DNA of 64,000 bases from Desulfobaculum sp044987625 (GTDB lineage Bacteria > Desulfobacterota > Desulfovibrionia > Desulfovibrionales > Desulfovibrionaceae): NCBI RefSeq assembly GCF_044987625.1, contig NZ_JBJDSB010000005.1:186001-250000 (forward strand), read 5' to 3'. Below the pieces are notes generated by a model that saw only the letters and a list, made by a program, of their open reading frames with translations, was not told where the DNA came from and made no database searches. The stretch's first letter is position 1, and every line of letters starts with the position of its first letter. Below are positions 33,447-41,892 of the stretch, piece by piece. The translations under genes were made by a program, and so were the position numbers.

Positions 33447-33461
33447 AAGAATAAAATTCTT
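33447..33461. promoter_or_regulatory. AT-rich palindrome upstream of the Lrp-type gene
   Basis: AAGAAT-AAA-ATTCTT lies about 40 bases upstream of the start, next to a minus-strand TTGACA (33442-33447). Lrp-type proteins bind such 15-bp AT-rich palindromes, so it is a candidate autoregulatory site. Confidence 0.45.
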
Positions 33462-33682
33462 TGTGAAAAGCAGAACCCAAACAAAACGTCAGTATATGGA
33501 CACCAAAACGGTCATTTATTCATGGGCCGCTCACATACATAGCGCGCCACACCATCTACCAAAAGCGCCGCGTGCGGACCATAAAGACGCAAGGCACTGC
33601 TCTGCTGCGAGAAGTTCCTTCACCCATCGCGCACAGTCCGACCCTCAAAACACACACCACCTGCAAAAGCCTGGCACTACAC
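33462..33682. other. Intergenic region with no gene seen
   Basis: This is the rest of the 332-base gap between the Lrp-type gene and the leftward secreted-protein gene. No frame with a ribosome site was found. Confidence 0.4.
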
Positions 33683-33716
33683 AAAAAAGCGGCGCCTCCC
33701 CGAAGGAAGACGCCGC
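33683..33716 (-). terminator. Rho-independent terminator with TTCG loop
   Basis: Stem GCGGCGTCTTCC/GGGAGGCGCCGC (two G-T pairs) closed by TTCG and followed by six T on the minus strand. Confidence 0.85.
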
Positions 33717-33741
33717 ATTGGCAACTGCATAAGGCCCGTGG

Positions 33742-34950
33742 TTAGGACACGGAACCGGGCTCGATGATGGAGCGAATGTATTGCTTCATGAGCACGCTGA
33801 TGCGCTCCTCGCGCGAAAGCTCGGCGGCGAAGCGGTCGTTCTTGAACAGCCGGGCAAAAATGTCGCGCTCCATAAGGGGGTGGTCCTGCCAGCGGCGGGC
33901 AAGGCGCTGGGCATAGCCGGACACGAGGGCTTGCAGCTCCTCATTGGTCATGGCCATGTACTCCCGCACCTTGGCGGCAATGGTCGTGGGCGCGGGCAGT
34001 GCGTCGGACTCGATAATTTCGCGGAAGGCGTCGGAGAAACGGTGACAGCCCGCAATGATGTGCTTGGCGCGCACCACGTTCATCCCGGCCCAGCCCGCGC
34101 GCAGCCATTTGAAGACCATGCTGGAGGTGCCGGTGCCCGGCTCGGGATTCTCCACGTACACGGAGACGGCGGCGGAGTCGTACATATAGGTATCCATCCA
34201 GCCGATGCCGCCCTTGGTCAGGCCTTCCTCACCGGAGTAGACATAGTCCCACGTGGCGTCGTCGAGGATGCCGCCCTTTTTGCCCACGGAGGACGGACCG
34301 TCCTGCAGGGATACGGAAATAAGGGCCGCACGGCCGTCAATACTGGTCACGATAAGCAGGCGCGACAGGTCATAGCTGTAATACGCGCCGCTGAACGAAT
34401 CCGGGGTGATTTGCTCAAACTCGCGCCCACGCAGCACCACGGGGGATTCCGTTTCGTCCACGGCCTCCCACAGCTTGGGGCGGTGGCGGAGCATGTCGCT
34501 GTCCGGATACCAGCTACTGACGCGCACCACAGAGGGCAGGACGACATAGGGCGGAATGTCCGGATTGTAGCCGTATTGCAAAATACGGGACAGGGGCGCG
34601 TCTATGGAACTGCGGACACAAACGCCCTGCGCGCCGTCGCGCTCGGGCAGTTCGGTTTCGTCGAAGCTTTTTTCCGTGCCGACAAAATCCAGAAGCGCCG
34701 CGGCATCCTGCTGCCGGAAGGTGGCGCTGGGATTCTTGGTCATGGCGATAAGGCGCTCCACCGTGGACACGATGGACGCAGGAACCGCTTGGCCCTTGGT
34801 CTTCATCTTAGGAGCAATCATGGACGAATTGTCGCCCGCCTGCGCACGGGAGTGCAGGCCGCTGAGCGTCAGACACGCCAGCATAACGACACTGACAACA
34901 AAAAGGCGCACAAGGGCCGCGCCCCGGTGCGAGAGGATACGTATGTTCAT
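33742..34950 (-). CDS. Secreted protein of unknown function, 402 aa
   Basis: It starts MNIRILSHRG with a signal peptide (LVRLFVVSVVMLACLTL to SRAQA). The mature part shows no cofactor or catalytic motif that I recognise. Features are a mixed alpha/beta middle with many Tyr and Trp residues (YYSYDLSRLL, WDYVYSGEEGL) and a helical C-terminus (MTNEELQALVSGYAQRLAR). The frame is open far upstream, but ATG 34950 with AAGAGAAG and the signal peptide decide the start. It is monocistronic, with its own terminator, and divergent from the PAS-GGDEF gene. Confidence 0.75.
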   Translation of the reverse strand: MNIRILSHRGAALVRLFVVSVVMLACLTLSGLHSRAQAGDNSSMIAPKMKTKGQAVPASIVSTVERLIAMTKNPSATFRQQDAAALLDFVGTEKSFDETELPERDGAQGVCVRSSIDAPLSRILQYGYNPDIPPYVVLPSVVRVSSWYPDSDMLRHRPKLWEAVDETESPVVLRGREFEQITPDSFSGAYYSYDLSRLLIVTSIDGRAALISVSLQDGPSSVGKKGGILDDATWDYVYSGEEGLTKGGIGWMDTYMYDSAAVSVYVENPEPGTGTSSMVFKWLRAGWAGMNVVRAKHIIAGCHRFSDAFREIIESDALPAPTTIAAKVREYMAMTNEELQALVSGYAQRLARRWQDHPLMERDIFARLFKNDRFAAELSREERISVLMKQYIRSIIEPGSVS

Positions 34951-35295
34951 TCTTCTCTTAACTCGATACGCCGTGTGGCGTGTGGGTTTTGCGTCCGCGC
35001 ACAGTCCGCGCGAACTGATCTCCGACATTACCTTCTCGCCTCTGTAAAGGCAAGCAGAGCGCATCTTCCCGCCCATTTTCGACTTTCCTTCCTGTGGATG
35101 TGGAATCACCAATGATGCCGCGCGCAGCACCGGCGCTACAGGCTCCCCCCTTTTCTGCGCATCGCCTTGCCATACCCCGCGTTCTCTGCGATTCTTGCAA
35201 TGATCGGAGAACCTCTTCTCCGCCAGCGGTGTCCATACGCCCCGCACCGCGGCACAGCCCACACCAACACACAAACACTTCGGGTATTCCTCCAT
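34951..35295. other. Divergent intergenic region
   Basis: It must carry the promoters of both flanking genes. Reading frames cross it in both directions only as upstream extensions of the neighbours. I could not place promoters with confidence. Confidence 0.35.
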
Positions 35296-38200
35296 ATGCA
35301 GGAGCTGGCAACACTCATCGCCGCCGACCGGGACTGGCTGTACACCCACCTCATCTCCATAGCAGATGAGCGCGGCCACCTTGCGCCGTCGCCGTCCATT
35401 GCCTCAGCCATCGGCTCCTTGCTGGACGGGTTTATCGACGTTCTTGCCCTAACGGCGGAGCGCTACGGCGACGCCCTGCCCCCGCTGGTGCGCCCCCCCG
35501 GCGAAACGAACAACGACCCCATCTCCGCTCTGGCCCGGCAGGAAGTCCGGCGCTGTCACCATTCCCAAAGCTCGCCGCGCAGCTACTTCACCCTGTGCAA
35601 ATGGTTCCGGCAGTCGCTGGTGGACCTTGTGCGCCACAAATTCCCCACCCACTGCGAACCCCGCGTCCGCTACGTGCTGCGCTGTTTCGACGCCTTTGAA
35701 ATCGCCCTGTGCGGCACATGGTTCGACACCGTCTACGACCCGGACAACGTCGAGGCGCAGCGCCATTACCAGCAGTTGCAGCACGAAAACGAGGAGTACA
35801 TCAACCTCTTCGAGAATCTGCCCTCGCCCATTTTTCTGCTGGATGAAGCCCACCACGTCCTCAATATGAACCATGCCGCCACCCTGCTGGTGCATGAGCA
35901 GTACAACACGGAGCACGACGCCCAGCCCGATGAGGAAGACGACAGCGCCGACGCCTCCCCCCGGCTGGAAGACATCCTGCCGTGGCTGCGCGGCGCTCTG
36001 CCCGCGCCGGTCGCATCCGGTGTGTGCCGCCCATCAGCGGGCTTTTCCATCAAGCAGGGCGAGCGGTGTTTTGACATCACTTGCCTGCCCCTCGCGGACT
36101 GCCACGCCACGGAGCAAGGAAGCCGCGCCTCCTCCATCGTGGTCATTCTGGACGATGTGACGCGCTTTCGCGATGCGGAGCAATCCCTGCGGCGGTCCGA
36201 GGAGCGCTTTCGCCGCATTTTCGACAGCGCCCACGACGCCATCATCATCCATGACCTGAAGGGCCGCATTCTGGACGTGAACGAATCCATGCTCCACATG
36301 TTCAACGTCACCCACCGCGAAGCGCGGCGAATGTCCATCATTCATGACCTGTCGTCGTACGACATCCCCAAGAACCTTCTGCCGCTCATTTGGGAGAAGG
36401 CGCTGGACGGCGAGCCGCAGCTCTTTGAATGGAAAGGCCGCCGCCCCAAGGACGACAGCACCCTGGACATAGAAATCTTCCTGCGCCGCCTCAACTTCGG
36501 GGATGGAGACGTGGTGATGTCCACCATACGGGACACCACGGCCCGCAAGCGCTCCGAGCACCTGCTGCGCCAAAGCGAGGAATACCACCGCACGTTCTTC
36601 CAGAACAACCACTCCATCATGCTCATTATTTCGCCCGACACAGGCGAAATCTACGACGCCAACCCCGCCGCCTGCGACTACTACGGCTATTCCAAGGATG
36701 AACTGCTGGCCAAAAACATCACGGACATCAACATTCTGACGCGGGATGAAATCAACGCCGAAATGCAGCGCGCCAGAGACGAAGCGCGCGAGCGCTTCCA
36801 CTTTCGCCACCGCCTTGCCTCGGGCGAAATCCGCGATGTGGATGTCTACTCCGGTCCCATCATGTATCAGGGCCGCGAGCTGCTCTTTTCCGTGGTGCAC
36901 GACACCACGGAAAAAAACCGCATCCAGCAGGCGCTGGCCCTCAGCGAGGAAAAATTCCGGCGCATCTTTGAAAACATGCAGGACGCCTACTACCTTGGCG
37001 ACCTTGAAGGCTGGCCCATCCTTATCAACAAGGCCCTGCCCACACTGCTGGGCTACACGGCCGAGGAAATCCTCGCCCTGAATGTGCAGGACATCTACGT
37101 GGACCCGGACTGCCGCAACACCCTGCACGACGAACTGCGCGAAAAGCGCGAAATCCGCCTGCGGGAACTGCCCCTGCGCCGCAAGGACGGGCAGATCATC
37201 ACCGTGGAGTGCAATATGCAGATGATCTACGACCGCGGCGAGGCCGTCGCCGTGGAATCCATCTGCCGCGACATCACGGACAGAAAGCGCGCCAACGCCA
37301 TCCTCAGCCAAAGCGAGGCCCGCTACCGAGGCCTCTTCGAAAACTCGCCCATTTCCCTGTGGGAGGCGGACTTCTCCCTTGTGCGCCACTATATCGACGA
37401 CCTCGCCGCCAACGGCGTGGAGGACTTCGAGCGCTACTTTATGGGCAATGACGAGGCCGTGCAGCAGTGCGCCGCCCTTGTGCAACTGCTGCAGGTTAAC
37501 GAGGCCACCCTGCGCCTTTTCGACGCGGACACCAAATACGACATTCTGCCGGGCCTGCAGAACATTTTTACCTCCAACAATATCGTCTCGTTCCGCCAGC
37601 AACTCATCGCGCTGGCCAAGGGCAAACTGCGCGAGACCTTTGAGGCCCCGCAGGTAACGCTGATGAGCGACACCAAATACGTCACCATCCACCTGAGCGT
37701 TGCGCCGGGCTACGAGGAATCGTGGGGCAAGGTTATTGTCTCCGTCATCGACATCACCGAGCGCCGCCGTCTGGAGGAAGAGCTCAAACGCCTTGCCACC
37801 ACGGACCCGCTGACCGGAGCGGCCAACCGCCGCGCATTTTTGGACAAGGCGGAAAAGGAACTCCAGCGCTCCCGGCGCTACTCCCTGCCGCTAACCATCA
37901 TGATGCTGGATATCGACCACTTTAAACGCGTCAACGATACCTACGGCCACGCGGCCGGGGACGACGTGCTGCGCTCTATGGTCGGCACCTGCAACACCAT
38001 CCTGCGCGAGAACGATGTCTTTGGCCGCCTTGGCGGCGAGGAATTCGGCGCCCTGCTCATCCAGACGGACCGCGACGACGCCATGCATGTGGCCGAACGC
38101 ATGCGCTCCCAGCTTGAGGCAACCACCGTGGAGACCGACGAAGGGCCTATTTCCTTCACCGTATCCATTGGCCTGCACACCGAAATCGCCGGAGCGCGGC

Positions 38201-38310
38201 CCCTTGAGGACATCATGGTCAAGGCCGACCGCGCCCTGTACCACGCCAAGCGCACAGGCCGGAACAAGGTGGTGGACTACACCGCCGCCATAGACGAAAT
38301 CGACCCGTAG
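35296..38310 (+). CDS. Multi-PAS diguanylate cyclase
   Basis: A cytoplasmic protein of about 1004 residues. It has an N-terminal helical domain (1-165, possibly a globin- or RsbR-like sensor, not identified); a first divergent PAS domain; three clear PAS domains (each starting EERFRRIFDSA, EYHRTFFQNN and EKFRRIFENM); a fifth sensor-like segment (ARYRGLFENS); and a GGDEF domain at the end. The active site is GGEEF, and the inhibitory I-site is intact (RENDVFGRLGGEEF), so it should make cyclic di-GMP with product inhibition. There is no membrane segment. The start is uncertain: ATG 35296 lacks a good ribosome site, and ATG 35200 in frame is an alternative. Confidence 0.88.
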   Translation: MQELATLIAADRDWLYTHLISIADERGHLAPSPSIASAIGSLLDGFIDVLALTAERYGDALPPLVRPPGETNNDPISALARQEVRRCHHSQSSPRSYFTLCKWFRQSLVDLVRHKFPTHCEPRVRYVLRCFDAFEIALCGTWFDTVYDPDNVEAQRHYQQLQHENEEYINLFENLPSPIFLLDEAHHVLNMNHAATLLVHEQYNTEHDAQPDEEDDSADASPRLEDILPWLRGALPAPVASGVCRPSAGFSIKQGERCFDITCLPLADCHATEQGSRASSIVVILDDVTRFRDAEQSLRRSEERFRRIFDSAHDAIIIHDLKGRILDVNESMLHMFNVTHREARRMSIIHDLSSYDIPKNLLPLIWEKALDGEPQLFEWKGRRPKDDSTLDIEIFLRRLNFGDGDVVMSTIRDTTARKRSEHLLRQSEEYHRTFFQNNHSIMLIISPDTGEIYDANPAACDYYGYSKDELLAKNITDINILTRDEINAEMQRARDEARERFHFRHRLASGEIRDVDVYSGPIMYQGRELLFSVVHDTTEKNRIQQALALSEEKFRRIFENMQDAYYLGDLEGWPILINKALPTLLGYTAEEILALNVQDIYVDPDCRNTLHDELREKREIRLRELPLRRKDGQIITVECNMQMIYDRGEAVAVESICRDITDRKRANAILSQSEARYRGLFENSPISLWEADFSLVRHYIDDLAANGVEDFERYFMGNDEAVQQCAALVQLLQVNEATLRLFDADTKYDILPGLQNIFTSNNIVSFRQQLIALAKGKLRETFEAPQVTLMSDTKYVTIHLSVAPGYEESWGKVIVSVIDITERRRLEEELKRLATTDPLTGAANRRAFLDKAEKELQRSRRYSLPLTIMMLDIDHFKRVNDTYGHAAGDDVLRSMVGTCNTILRENDVFGRLGGEEFGALLIQTDRDDAMHVAERMRSQLEATTVETDEGPISFTVSIGLHTEIAGARPLEDIMVKADRALYHAKRTGRNKVVDYTAAIDEIDP

Positions 38311-38598
38311 CGCGGCGCATTCTGCGCGCCATCGCCGCCCGCCCTTCGCCCATTCAAAGCTTCCCCAGTGACAAAAAAAGCCGCTCCACACACCGCTCCG
38401 GCCAGCGCGGCGTCACACCGCGCCCCGGAAGCACCCTTTTCCGCCACGCACCACTCTGCCGCGCCTTTCCTCACCAACACGCAGCCACGCAGGGCCCACG
38501 ACGTGGAGCCACAGCCTTCACCCCAACGACACCCAGCACACCTCTCCGCCACCACCTGCCGCTTCTCCCCCGTCCTTCATGCCGCCCGTCGTGACGTG
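38311..38598. other. Intergenic region with no gene seen
   Basis: This C-rich stretch lies between the cyclase gene and the ArsR promoter. Frames in it are rich in Pro, His and Arg and lack ribosome sites. No terminator with a T run was found. Confidence 0.35.
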
Positions 38599-38642
38599 TT
38601 GACACCGCCGCAAAGGTGAGTATATTGCCATATAGCAATATA
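38599..38642 (+). promoter_or_regulatory. Promoter and ArsR-type operator
   Basis: TTGACA (38599-38604), a 16-base spacer and TATATT (38621-38626) form the promoter. The palindrome TATATTGC-6-GCAATATA (38621-38642) covers its -10 box, so a bound repressor would block transcription. Confidence 0.65.
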
Positions 38643-38661
38643 GCTACATGGAGATATACCT

Positions 38662-39054
38662 ATGCAGGAATTCCTCGACGTCATGAAGGCGCTGGCCGAC
38701 CCAAGCCGCGTCAAAATCATCAAGATGCTCCAGCACCGCAGCGATATGTGCGTGTGCGAACTGCGCAGCGCCCTTGGCCTTGCCCAGCCCACGGTGTCCA
38801 AGCACCTCAAGGTGCTGGAGGGCGCAGGACTGCTGACGCGCAAAAAGGACGGCCAATGGGTGAACTACGCCCTGCGCCGCGAGGCGGGCTCCTACGCGGC
38901 GGCCATGCTCGACAATCTGGACGGCTGGCTGAACGACACGCCGGACATCCGCGACGTGCTGGATAAGCTACCGCACCTCGACAGGCTGACCATCTGCGGG
39001 GCGCCCACCGGGCCAGACCCCGCAGACCCCGCCACGGCGGACACCACCAAGTAA
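38662..39054 (+). CDS. ArsR-family repressor
   Basis: A 130-residue winged-helix repressor. CVCEL with C30 and C32 matches the CxC metal or metalloid site of ArsR/CadC-type proteins, and SALGLAQPTVSKHLKVLEGAG is the recognition helix-turn-helix. A further cysteine lies near the C-terminus (TICGAP). Such repressors release DNA on binding As(III), Sb(III) or similar. It precedes a permease gene by 35 bases; the palindrome over the promoter is the likely binding site. GGAG at good spacing. Confidence 0.87.
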   Translation: MQEFLDVMKALADPSRVKIIKMLQHRSDMCVCELRSALGLAQPTVSKHLKVLEGAGLLTRKKDGQWVNYALRREAGSYAAAMLDNLDGWLNDTPDIRDVLDKLPHLDRLTICGAPTGPDPADPATADTTK

Positions 39055-39089
39055 GTGACGCGCCACCGCGTTGACCAAAGGAGCCCCCT

Positions 39090-40205
39090 ATGAATTCCTT
39101 TGACCTCAAACCCCTTTCCAAGCAGGAGACGGTGGACGTCAGCGAACTGGGCGCCGCGCCCTGCGCGTGCCAAAGCGAGTCCGCTCCCCAGCACTTCCGC
39201 CTCTCGCATCCCCTGCTTCTGTCCCTGCTTTTGGCGGGCTGGATAGCGCTCTACATGAATCTGCCCCGGCTGGCGGATGTCATCACTTTTCAGTTCATGG
39301 GCCTTGCCGAGACCTCGCACTTTGGGCAAGCCGTCCGCTTTTTCATCTACGACGGACCAAAGGTGCTCATGCTGCTGGCTCTTGTGGTCTTTGCCGTGGG
39401 CATTGTCCGGTCCTTCGTCACCCCGGCGCTGACGCGGAAAATCCTCTCCGGGCGCGGCGAGTTTGTGGGCAACGGCCTTGCGGCCTGCCTCGGCATTGTC
39501 ACGCCCTTTTGCTCCTGCTCCGCCGTACCGCTGTTTATCGGCTTCATCACCACAGGCATCCCCCTTGGTGTGACGCTGTCGTTCCTTATCGCCGCGCCCA
39601 TGGTCAACGAGATTGCCCTCGTCATGCTCTACGGGCTGTTCGGCTTCAAGGTGGCCGCGCTCTACCTTGGCACCGGGCTGCTGGTGGCCATTGTGGCCGG
39701 GTGGATTATTGGCCGCCTGCGGCTGGAACACCACATTGAGGACTGGGTCAGCCTCGCCACCGCCGAAGCCGAAAAGAACCACAACCTGACGTGGCGTCAG
39801 CGCCTCGACATGGGCGCGGAGTCCGTGCGGGACATCGTGGGCAAGGTGTGGCTGTACGTCGTGATTGGCATCGCCATTGGCGCGGGCATCCACGGCTATG
39901 TGCCCGAAGGCTTCATGGCCTCGGTCATGGGCAGCGGCGCATGGTGGTCCGTCCCGGCGGCCGTCATCATGGGCGTGCCCCTCTACACCAACGCGGCGGG
40001 TATTATCCCCATCGTGTCGGCCCTGTTTGCCAAAGGCGCGGCGCTGGGCACCACGCTGGCCTTTATGATGAGCGTCATCGCCCTGTCCCTGCCGGAGATG
40101 ATCATCCTGCGCAAGGTGCTAAAGCCCCGGCTTATTGCCGTGTTCGTCGGCGTTGTGGCCTCGGGCATTTTGCTGGTGGGCTTTGTGTTCAACGCCGTCA
40201 TCTAA
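39090..40205 (+). CDS. ArsP/DUF318-type permease
   Basis: A 371-residue integral membrane protein with about eight helices in two similar halves. The first half has the signature TPFCSCSAVPLFIGF and the second PLYTNAAGIIPIVSALF, both typical of the DUF318 (UPF0718) permeases, which include the organoarsenical exporter ArsP. The paired cysteines in CSC are ones I recall as important for arsenical binding. A cytosolic loop contains His-rich and charged sequence (LEHHIEDWVSLATAEAEKNH). The operon with an ArsR repressor suggests metalloid efflux; arsenic itself is inferred. Confidence 0.82.
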   Translation: MNSFDLKPLSKQETVDVSELGAAPCACQSESAPQHFRLSHPLLLSLLLAGWIALYMNLPRLADVITFQFMGLAETSHFGQAVRFFIYDGPKVLMLLALVVFAVGIVRSFVTPALTRKILSGRGEFVGNGLAACLGIVTPFCSCSAVPLFIGFITTGIPLGVTLSFLIAAPMVNEIALVMLYGLFGFKVAALYLGTGLLVAIVAGWIIGRLRLEHHIEDWVSLATAEAEKNHNLTWRQRLDMGAESVRDIVGKVWLYVVIGIAIGAGIHGYVPEGFMASVMGSGAWWSVPAAVIMGVPLYTNAAGIIPIVSALFAKGAALGTTLAFMMSVIALSLPEMIILRKVLKPRLIAVFVGVVASGILLVGFVFNAVI

Positions 40206-40227
40206 CTCTTTTTCCCTCATCAACACA

Positions 40228-40266
40228 CCAGCGCCCCGGCGGAGCATGGCTCCACCGGGGCGCTGG
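40228..40266. terminator. Strong hairpin between convergent genes
   Basis: Arms CCAGCGCCCCGG and CCGGGGCGCTGG extend inward with GGAGC/GCTCC. There is no T run on either side, so termination efficiency is uncertain. Confidence 0.5.
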
Positions 40267-40283
40267 TGCATGCGGGCTGACCG

Positions 40284-41351
40284 CTACACGTCCTTGATGG
40301 TTTGGGGCACCGTTTCCGGCGGGCGGGTGCGCTTTGGTCCCTGCCACGGCGTCCCGTACAGTTCGTCGTAAAATTTCAGGGCCTCGGGGAACTCGCTGTT
40401 GCAGTTGAGCGCCTCCGCAATTTCCCGCTTGGCTTCGTCCATTTCGCCCATGTAGTGGAACGCCTTGGACAGATTATAATGGACGTTTTCGTCCTCCGGC
40501 GTCAACTCCAGAGCGCGCTGATAGGCATGCACCGCGCCGGGGTAATCCCCATTACGGCGCAGGCGGACGCCCAGCGTATTGTACGGATTGGGGGCGCGCA
40601 CATCGTGCTTGAGGATGGTAATGAAGACGCTCTTGGCCTCCTCCATCCTGTCAAACTGGGCGTGCACCTCTGCCGCGCGTTGCAGGTACTTCTGGAAGCG
40701 CCGGTCATCGCCCTTGCCCCTGTAGGCCTCGGCCAACCCCTGATAGGCCTCGGCATACAGGTCATTAATCTTGATGGCCTTGTTGAAGGCGATGATGGCC
40801 TTGCCGTACTTCTGACGCAGCAAATAGTCGCAGCCCATATCATAATACTTCTGCGCCTCATCCTGCAGGGACAGAATTTCCTCAAACTCCTCAATGGCGT
40901 CGTCAAAGTCGCCTTGGTTGACCATCTCCTTGGCGGCGTTGAGCTGTTCTTCCTCAATTTCGCTAAAGCGCTGGAGCTGCTGGGCCATGACAATATGGCG
41001 CTGGAAGGTCTCGAAGGAATAGGGCCGCAGCACGTAGCCCGTGCACCCGGCGGAAATGGCGTCCAGCACCTCGTTTTTGGAATTGACGAGGGTGACCATA
41101 ATGACGGGGACCTTGCGAAACTGGGCGTACTGTCGCAGGGTGCGCACAAAGCGCACGCCGTCCATGTCGCCAAGGTCCATGTCGCTGATGACAAGGTCCA
41201 CCTCCGCTTCACTAAGACGGGTCAACCCCTCGCCCCCCTTGGCAAAGGCATAGATGCGCCTCGGGCGGAAGCGCTGCATGGTTTGCTTATCCCGCCGCAG
41301 GTGGTCGTCCACTGCGGACAGGATGGCAACATGACCAAGCGATGACCCCAC
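40284..41351 (-). CDS. Response regulator receiver fused to TPR repeats
   Basis: A 355-residue protein. The receiver (about 1-125) has D57 (ISDMDLGDMDG) as phosphoacceptor and T87, but the conserved Lys is Arg (R109, VLRPYS). A linker helix leads to about six TPR units (about 145-330), including NTLGVRLRRNG and YQRALELTPED, matching those of the protein at 2546-3349. Output is by protein contact. No kinase is adjacent. GTG start 41351 after GGAGAACCT. It lies divergent from the fliM gene. Confidence 0.87.
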   Translation of the reverse strand: MGSSLGHVAILSAVDDHLRRDKQTMQRFRPRRIYAFAKGGEGLTRLSEAEVDLVISDMDLGDMDGVRFVRTLRQYAQFRKVPVIMVTLVNSKNEVLDAISAGCTGYVLRPYSFETFQRHIVMAQQLQRFSEIEEEQLNAAKEMVNQGDFDDAIEEFEEILSLQDEAQKYYDMGCDYLLRQKYGKAIIAFNKAIKINDLYAEAYQGLAEAYRGKGDDRRFQKYLQRAAEVHAQFDRMEEAKSVFITILKHDVRAPNPYNTLGVRLRRNGDYPGAVHAYQRALELTPEDENVHYNLSKAFHYMGEMDEAKREIAEALNCNSEFPEALKFYDELYGTPWQGPKRTRPPETVPQTIKDV

Positions 41352-41679
41352 AGGTTCTCCTCGGCTAGCCGTTCATGGTCCATGCGGTCCCAACCTGAAC
41401 CTGCCTCAGCCGTAGCGGCGCTGGGGACGCGCCAGCCGCATGCCGCACAGGGGGACACTCTTTCTTTTGTAGATGGCTGGCCCGCATTTGGCAACATTTC
41501 GGGTGAGAAGATGCGGCCCCCTGCACGCTGTGGCCGGGCGCACTGCCACTGTCCACGCGCCGCGCGCCGCGTGCGCCACACGTGCAACATGTCAAAATCA
41601 TGTCACTCTTTATGCCGGGCCATGGGCAGGCGACCTACCGCCCCCGCTCCGGGCGCGGCACAGGCAGATGCAAAAAAAG
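41352..41679. other. Intergenic region with no gene seen
   Basis: This is the first 330 bases of a 540-base gap between the TPR regulator and fliM. It contains C- and G-rich stretches and no frame with a ribosome site. Confidence 0.35.
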
Positions 41680-41695
41680 TGGTTCGGCATTTGCA
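41680..41695 (+). promoter_or_regulatory. Possible sigma54 promoter upstream of fliM
   Basis: TGGTTC-GGCAT-TTGCA: the -12 half is consensus, the -24 half only TGG, and GG and GC are ten bases apart. It is about 200 bases before fliM. Sigma54 control is common for flagellar genes. Confidence 0.4.
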
Positions 41696-41892
41696 TACTT
41701 AGGGGAAACCCCGCGCCGGCGCTGGATATGGCACATCCGGCAGCGGCGGGCACGGCCCCAAAATGCGCCGTGCATCGGCTTCACCACAGGCCCGGGGCCT
41801 TGCGCCATAACGCGGCGCGGCGTATTGTACTTAGACACCGAATCTCAGCAGGCGGCGTTTTTTGCCGCCGCAAGAACCCTACAGGCGATATT

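Noticed and set aside
29741..33454. 1237-codon plus-strand frame across putA and the Lrp-type gene
   Set aside because: It lies opposite two well-supported genes, spans the terminator of one and shows no domain. Long antisense frames are common at this GC content.
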